From the NCBI GenBank assembly GCA_013331215.1, contig DUGU01000235.1, positions 1-9,790 on the forward strand: 9,790 nt of DNA. Reading direction: 5' to 3'. The notes beneath the pieces are model-generated. The model did not search any database. It was not told the DNA's origin and worked only from the letters and a program-made list of their open reading frames with translations. Below, piece by piece: positions 6,792 through 9,790 of the stretch (position 1 is its first letter; every line of letters begins with the position of its first letter). Origin of the DNA: Methanoregulaceae archaeon (lineage in GTDB: Archaea; Halobacteriota; Methanomicrobia; Methanomicrobiales; Methanospirillaceae). A program made the translations under genes and the position numbers.

Positions 6792-7052
6792 TTAACTCGG
6801 ACCAGGTGAAGCCTCCGCCATCACTTTCATGAGATCGAGGAGGTCTGCGCGAGAGAGCTCGTGCACAGGCGCCGTGTCGTCTGCGGGCTCGAGCCAGAGA
6901 TGTGGGCCGGGAAGCCGGCCGACTCGGCGGCGCGTGCTGACGGCACAAATCCGGTCGCCGGTCCGACCCTGTCCGGTGCCGCACTCCCCATTTCGTCCGG
7001 AAGCGTGGTGAGGGGGACGGGAAACGCGGGAACAAAAAGAGCGAGGGGTCAC
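6792..7052 (-). CDS. Possible small protein or gene remnant, unknown function
   Basis: I do not recognise this frame. Its C-terminal half reads like a genuine protein (RICAVSTRRR, then LPGPHLWLEPADD, then VHELSRADLLDLMKVMAEA) and its third codon positions are largely G or C. The stop at 6794-6792 is followed within about ten bases by the hairpin-T5 element, as for a real transcript end. Against it: the only in-frame starts are GTG at 7052 and TTG at 7058, with no convincing ribosome-binding site, and the N-terminal part crosses a T5 tract and is poor in coding character. It may be a truncated gene whose original 5' end is lost. The 430 bases between pgi and the dehydrogenase hold nothing else I can support beyond the terminators listed. 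Confidence 0.25.
   Translation of the reverse strand: MTPRSFCSRVSRPPHHASGRNGECGTGQGRTGDRICAVSTRRRVGRLPGPHLWLEPADDTAPVHELSRADLLDLMKVMAEASPGPS
7034..7038 (-). terminator. T5 tract after the dehydrogenase gene
   Basis: Leftward, TTTT (7070-7067) and then TTTTT (7038-7034) follow the dehydrogenase stop codon by 28 and 60 bases. In archaea such U-tracts suffice for termination. If this terminator is real it argues against co-transcription with the small frame downstream. Confidence 0.4.
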
Positions 7053-7098
7053 TGCCAAGGCATCGTAAAAGGCTGGGCGTTCCCTCCAGACGATGGTC

Positions 7099-7845
7099 TT
7101 ACTGGAGCCCCAGGCCGCCGGTCATGATGAGGTCGTGGCCAGTGGTGTAGGACGCCTCGTCGGATGCCAGGTAGAGCGCGCCGTAGGCCATCTCGATCGG
7201 CTGGGCCGCCCGTTTCACCGGGACGAGGGGGAGCACGGCGTTGTCGAACGCGTCGCCGGACTTCTCCATGCCCGAGTGGGTCAGCCCGGGGCAGATGCAG
7301 TTGACCCGGATGTTCTTGTCGGCGTATGCGATGGCGAGCGAGCGCGTCATCTGCTTGACGCCCGCCTTGGAGGCCGCGTAGCTGACCTGGAACGGCATGG
7401 CGAAGAACGCGCCGATGGACGCGGTGTTGACGATCGAGCCCCCGCCGTTCCTGATCATGTAGGGGATCGTGTGCTTGCACATGGCGAACTGCGAGCGCAG
7501 GTTCGTCGCGATGGTCGCGTCGAAGTCCTTCTCGAGGTCTATCTGCGTGAACTCGTTGCTGATCAGGATGCCGGCGTTGTTGCAGAGGATATCGATCTTC
7601 CCGTACTTCTCCGCGGTGAAGTCGGCGAGCGCCTCGAGCTCGGCCTCGCTGTTCGCGTCGACCCTCCGGAAGGTGGCCTCGCCGCCCCTCGCCCTGACGT
7701 CGGCCTCGATCTTCTTGCCGAGTTCCTCGCGCCGGCCGGTGAAGACGACCTTTGCGCCCTCCTGCGCGAAGAGATTGGTCATGGCCTCCCCGATGCCCGA
7801 GGTTGCTCCGACGATGATTGCTACTTTTCCTTTCAGTCTGTCCAT
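7099..7845 (-). CDS. Classical short-chain dehydrogenase/reductase
   Basis: NAD(P)-dependent oxidoreductase of 248 residues, a normal length for the classical SDR family. The Rossmann motif GATSGIG (13-19) and NNAG (89-92) are present. The catalytic tetrad is Asn115, Ser143 (IVNTASIGAFF), Tyr156 and Lys160 (YAASK). A PG motif lies in VNCICPGLTHSGM. Arg38-Arg39 after the second strand (VFTGRRE) favours NADP(H) over NAD(H), an inference from family patterns. It resembles the FabG/3-oxoacyl reductase or glucose dehydrogenase-like group, but the substrate cannot be told. The frame is open upstream to 7983, but I chose ATG 7845 because GGTGAT lies seven bases before it and the protein then starts MDRLKGKVAI, as SDRs normally do. 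No neighbour points to a pathway; the gene appears to be transcribed alone. Confidence 0.93.
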   Translation of the reverse strand: MDRLKGKVAIIVGATSGIGEAMTNLFAQEGAKVVFTGRREELGKKIEADVRARGGEATFRRVDANSEAELEALADFTAEKYGKIDILCNNAGILISNEFTQIDLEKDFDATIATNLRSQFAMCKHTIPYMIRNGGGSIVNTASIGAFFAMPFQVSYAASKAGVKQMTRSLAIAYADKNIRVNCICPGLTHSGMEKSGDAFDNAVLPLVPVKRAAQPIEMAYGALYLASDEASYTTGHDLIMTGGLGLQ

Positions 7846-7851
7846 GCTTTT

Positions 7852-7857
7852 CATCAC
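7852..7857 (-). promoter_or_regulatory. Ribosome-binding site deciding the SDR start
   Basis: GGTGAT, complementary to the archaeal 16S rRNA 3' end, lies seven bases upstream of ATG 7845. It includes the bases of another in-frame ATG (7854-7852), so initiation at 7845 is favoured over 7854. Confidence 0.6.
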
Positions 7858-8468
7858 CTGTCTGTTGCCTGCGCCGGCCGCCAGCCCATACACTAGCCCG
7901 GTAACGTGCTGTGCATGGTGCCGGCAGGCGAGGTTCGCCTGGTCGCCGCGCGAGGAGCGTCTGAACGGCCTCGCCCCCGGCAACCGGGTCCGCCGCGCCG
8001 TGGTCTCCCTGGCGCCGTCGTCCCGGCTCTCCGGGGGTGGACGCTCAGTCCACAGAGAAAGGTTCTGCCGTCAGGGGTTATAGGCTCGGATTACTATTGA
8101 TCACTGGAGAATCACCTAATATACCAAGACGGGGCGGATCGGCCGACATCACCGGTCGATCCTCTGAAAATCATCCGCCTATTTATATATGCGGCGTGGT
8201 CCGGTGTCTGGGCGCGCGGGTCCCTCCGGCCCCCGGAGGCCGTGGCCGCTCTCGATTGCTTATCGGTGACGGATTACTCTTTCCCCCATCGAAGCACGCA
8301 TCCCGTCGTTGCGCAGGGCCCCCTCGCAGGGCTCGACGCGAAGTACCTACCGCAGCAGCAGGAGGGGTACGTGAGGCGGCGACCGGGGAGTTCCACGGAT
8401 CCCCATGCCAGGACGGCCCGCGAGCGCCTATCGGCAGGGGAAGCGCCTCCGGGTTCCATCGCAGGCCC
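7858..8468. other. Gene-poor stretch between SDR and the second HTH-PAS gene
   Basis: About 610 bases without a gene I can support. The SDR-proximal part (7858-8060) is GC-rich and contains small perfect inverted repeats: CCCGG/CCGGG (8022-8026, 8031-8035) and GTGGAC/GTCCAC (8037-8042, 8048-8053). The middle (8075-8195) is AT-rich, with leftward TATA-like elements CCTATAACC (about 8080-8087) and GGTATATTAGG (about 8117-8127) and a near-consensus TTTATATA at 8183-8190. A weak leftward TATA-like TAGTGTAT (7894-7887) sits close to the SDR start. The right part (8200-8468) has a CCTCCGG/CCGGAGG hairpin (8223-8239) and open frames on both strands without recognisable protein character. Confidence 0.5.
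8183..8190 (+). promoter_or_regulatory. Strong TATA box with no recognised gene
   Basis: TTTATATA matches the archaeal consensus exactly and stands out in GC-rich flanks. Rightward, a transcript would start near 8213, shortly before the 7-bp stem hairpin at 8223-8239. Leftward, the same AT-rich core reads TATATAAATA, and a transcript would start near 8160, over 300 bases before the SDR start. Direction and product are unknown. Confidence 0.4.
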
Positions 8469-9790
8469 TCACCCGTTCTTCAGGTTCTCGGAGACATCGA
8501 TCATGAAGGAGGCGAGCTCGCCCGAGGGGAGCTTGAAGACGTAGTGCCAGATCCAGACGTCCTGTTCCCGCCGGTACCTGAGGGGCGGGAGAAAGACCGG
8601 TTTCTCTGTCTGCAGGACCCCGCGCCGCCCCGCGGACGCCGTACTCGATGAGGTCCGGGAAGAGCTCGAAGACCTTTCGGCCAACCAGGTCGGCCTTTGG
8701 CGCGCCGAGGTGCTGCTCGGCCGCCCGGTTGAGATCCGTGATGATGTAGTCGTCTCCATCATCTATCGGTTTGTAGATGATCACGCCGTTGCAGGCCTGC
8801 TCGAAGAACGAGTGGTACCGGGTCTCCATGAACGTCAGGTCCTTGCGCTGCTGCCGGTCCCGGGTGATATCCCTGAAGAGGACCGCGAACTCGTCCGGCC
8901 GCCTCCCGCTGTCGGGTCGGATCGGCGTGAAGATCACATTGAAGTAGGCCACGCCCGACTTCGCGCTCGCGATACCGTCCTGCTTCATGCGGTCGAAGTC
9001 GCAGGCCAGTTCGAGCTCTTCCGCCCGAGCGCCCCGCACCAGCGACTCCAGCCGCTCCGGTACGCAGGCGATGGTGAAGATGTTCGCGGCGCCGAGATCG
9101 TCGAATGCCTTCAGGCCGAGGATCTCGAGCGATGCGGCGTTCGCGTTGAGGATGGTGCCGTCGGCAGCGAACATGAGGATGCCGCTCGGGACCGTTTCGA
9201 AGAGGGTCGCGATCTTCTTCTCCGTGTACTTCAGGGCGGTCTCGGCCTTTCTGAGCGCGGTGATGTCGCGGAGACCGACAATGATCCCCGGGTTGCCGAT
9301 CTGCGTCACGACCGGGGCGAACTCGACCAGGAAGATCCGGTCGGTCTCCTCCTCGATCAGCTGCATCTCGGGGAGGTAGGTCTCCGACTGCCGTACCCGC
9401 TCGATATTCCGCCGGACGACGGGTTCGGCGAAGAGTGGGAGGTCCAGGTCGAAGAGCGGAGTGCCGATGACATTGCGTCCGGGGAGAATGCCGAGGAGCG
9501 TGACGAAGCTCGAGTTCATCATGCGGATCTGCAGGTCGGCGTTCAGGATCACGATCGCGCTGGAGAGCCGTTCGAAGAGTTCGGGGAGCGGGATTCGCGG
9601 CGACGGCCGGTAGAGCTTCTTCTGCCCGAACCGTTCCATGCTCACGTCGCCGCTCGAAGCGAGGACGTCGAGGTACTTGGCGGCGGAATTGCGGGGGATG
9701 CCGATGTCGCGTGCGATTGCCGTGACGGACATGGGCGTGGGGGCGCGACGCTCGAGCAGGTCGACGATTCTCCCGTACTTATCCCCGGGG
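8469..9790 (-). pseudogene. HTH-triple PAS regulator, frameshifted, 5' end outside window
   Basis: Second HTH-PAS one-component regulator. The frame is open to the right edge, and codons before the internal ATG (9732) read PGDKYGRIVDLLERRAPTP and then MSVTAIARDIGIPRN, the same place as MSVTEIAAALG in the paralogue. The true start is therefore beyond the edge. After the HTH come three PAS domains: AIVILNADLQIRMMN, GILMFAADGTILNANAASL and GVIIYKPIDDGDDYIITDLN mark their starts. The frame breaks at about 8618-8640. Upstream it reads FELFPDLIEYGVR and downstream, in the frame one base further along, VLQTEKPVFLPP to DVSENLKNG and a TGA at 8471-8469, which completes the third PAS domain. Unshifted, translation instead runs to 8428 as low-complexity Arg/Ala/Gly-rich sequence. 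The break lies among G-runs (minus strand), so a one-base insertion, a two-base deletion or a sequencing error are all possible. If it is an error, the gene is intact. Confidence 0.8.

Noticed and set aside
7093..7896. A 267-codon plus-strand frame opposite the SDR gene
   Set aside because: The minus strand carries an SDR with all catalytic motifs; the plus frame is its complement and reads as low-complexity sequence.
7099..7983. Longer SDR starting at 7983
   Set aside because: The 46 extra residues have no SDR similarity, and a GGTGAT ribosome-binding site marks ATG 7845.
8274..8459. A 61-codon minus-strand frame, Cys-rich in the middle, after the HTH-PAS gene
   Set aside because: No recognisable family, no clear ribosome-binding site, and similar open frames occur on the other strand in this GC-rich stretch.
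8242..8544. A 100-codon plus-strand frame starting GTG, 27-30 bases after the transcript start predicted from the TATA box at 8183-8190
   Set aside because: Position is attractive, but the translation shows no domain, no ribosome-binding site is evident, and the last third is antisense to the HTH-PAS gene. Kept only as part of the orphan-promoter finding.

Overview
The window looks like chromosomal DNA of a GC-rich methanogenic euryarchaeon, most probably one of the Methanomicrobiales (Methanoculleus-like). This placement is inference. It rests on archaeal TATA-box promoters (TTTATATA, TTTAAATA), GGTGAT/GGAG ribosome-binding sites, a cupin-type archaeal glucose-6-phosphate isomerase, N-terminal-HTH multi-PAS proteins, a CARDB-like surface protein, and a TGTACA motif at the trp promoter like the TRP box known from Methanothermobacter. 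Third codon positions are mostly G or C in the real genes.

Left part (1-3200, minus strand): a tryptophan biosynthesis operon, trpE-trpG-trpD, read leftward. Each junction is a 4-base stop/start overlap. trpD runs to the left edge, where its last visible bases could again form a GTGA junction with a further gene. The promoter region (about 3141-3193) holds a TATA element, two TGTACA boxes and a perfect 9-bp inverted repeat, and looks like a tryptophan operator.

Middle (3200-6700): a leftward HTH + triple-PAS sensor-regulator lies just upstream of trpE and is separated from it by a T-tract. It is divergent from a rightward pair: a secreted, membrane-anchored protein with CARDB-like repeats, and the cupin glucose-6-phosphate isomerase, which share a 4-base ATGA overlap. 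The intergenic region between the divergent genes carries a TATA box for each direction, a near-perfect inverted repeat and a direct repeat.

Right part (6700-9790): a 430-base stretch without a firm gene contains a strong hairpin followed by T5 (minus strand) and a small coding-like frame. Next comes a leftward classical short-chain dehydrogenase/reductase, then about 620 bases with several AT-rich promoter-like elements and no firm gene. The window ends in a second leftward HTH-multi-PAS protein. It is cut by the right edge and has a frameshift in its last PAS domain.

Functionally, the trp genes make the first two steps from chorismate toward tryptophan, and the isomerase serves gluconeogenic/glycolytic sugar phosphate exchange. 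The two HTH-PAS proteins are candidate one-component sensors with unknown signals. No CRISPR array, insertion sequence, tRNA or rRNA was seen.
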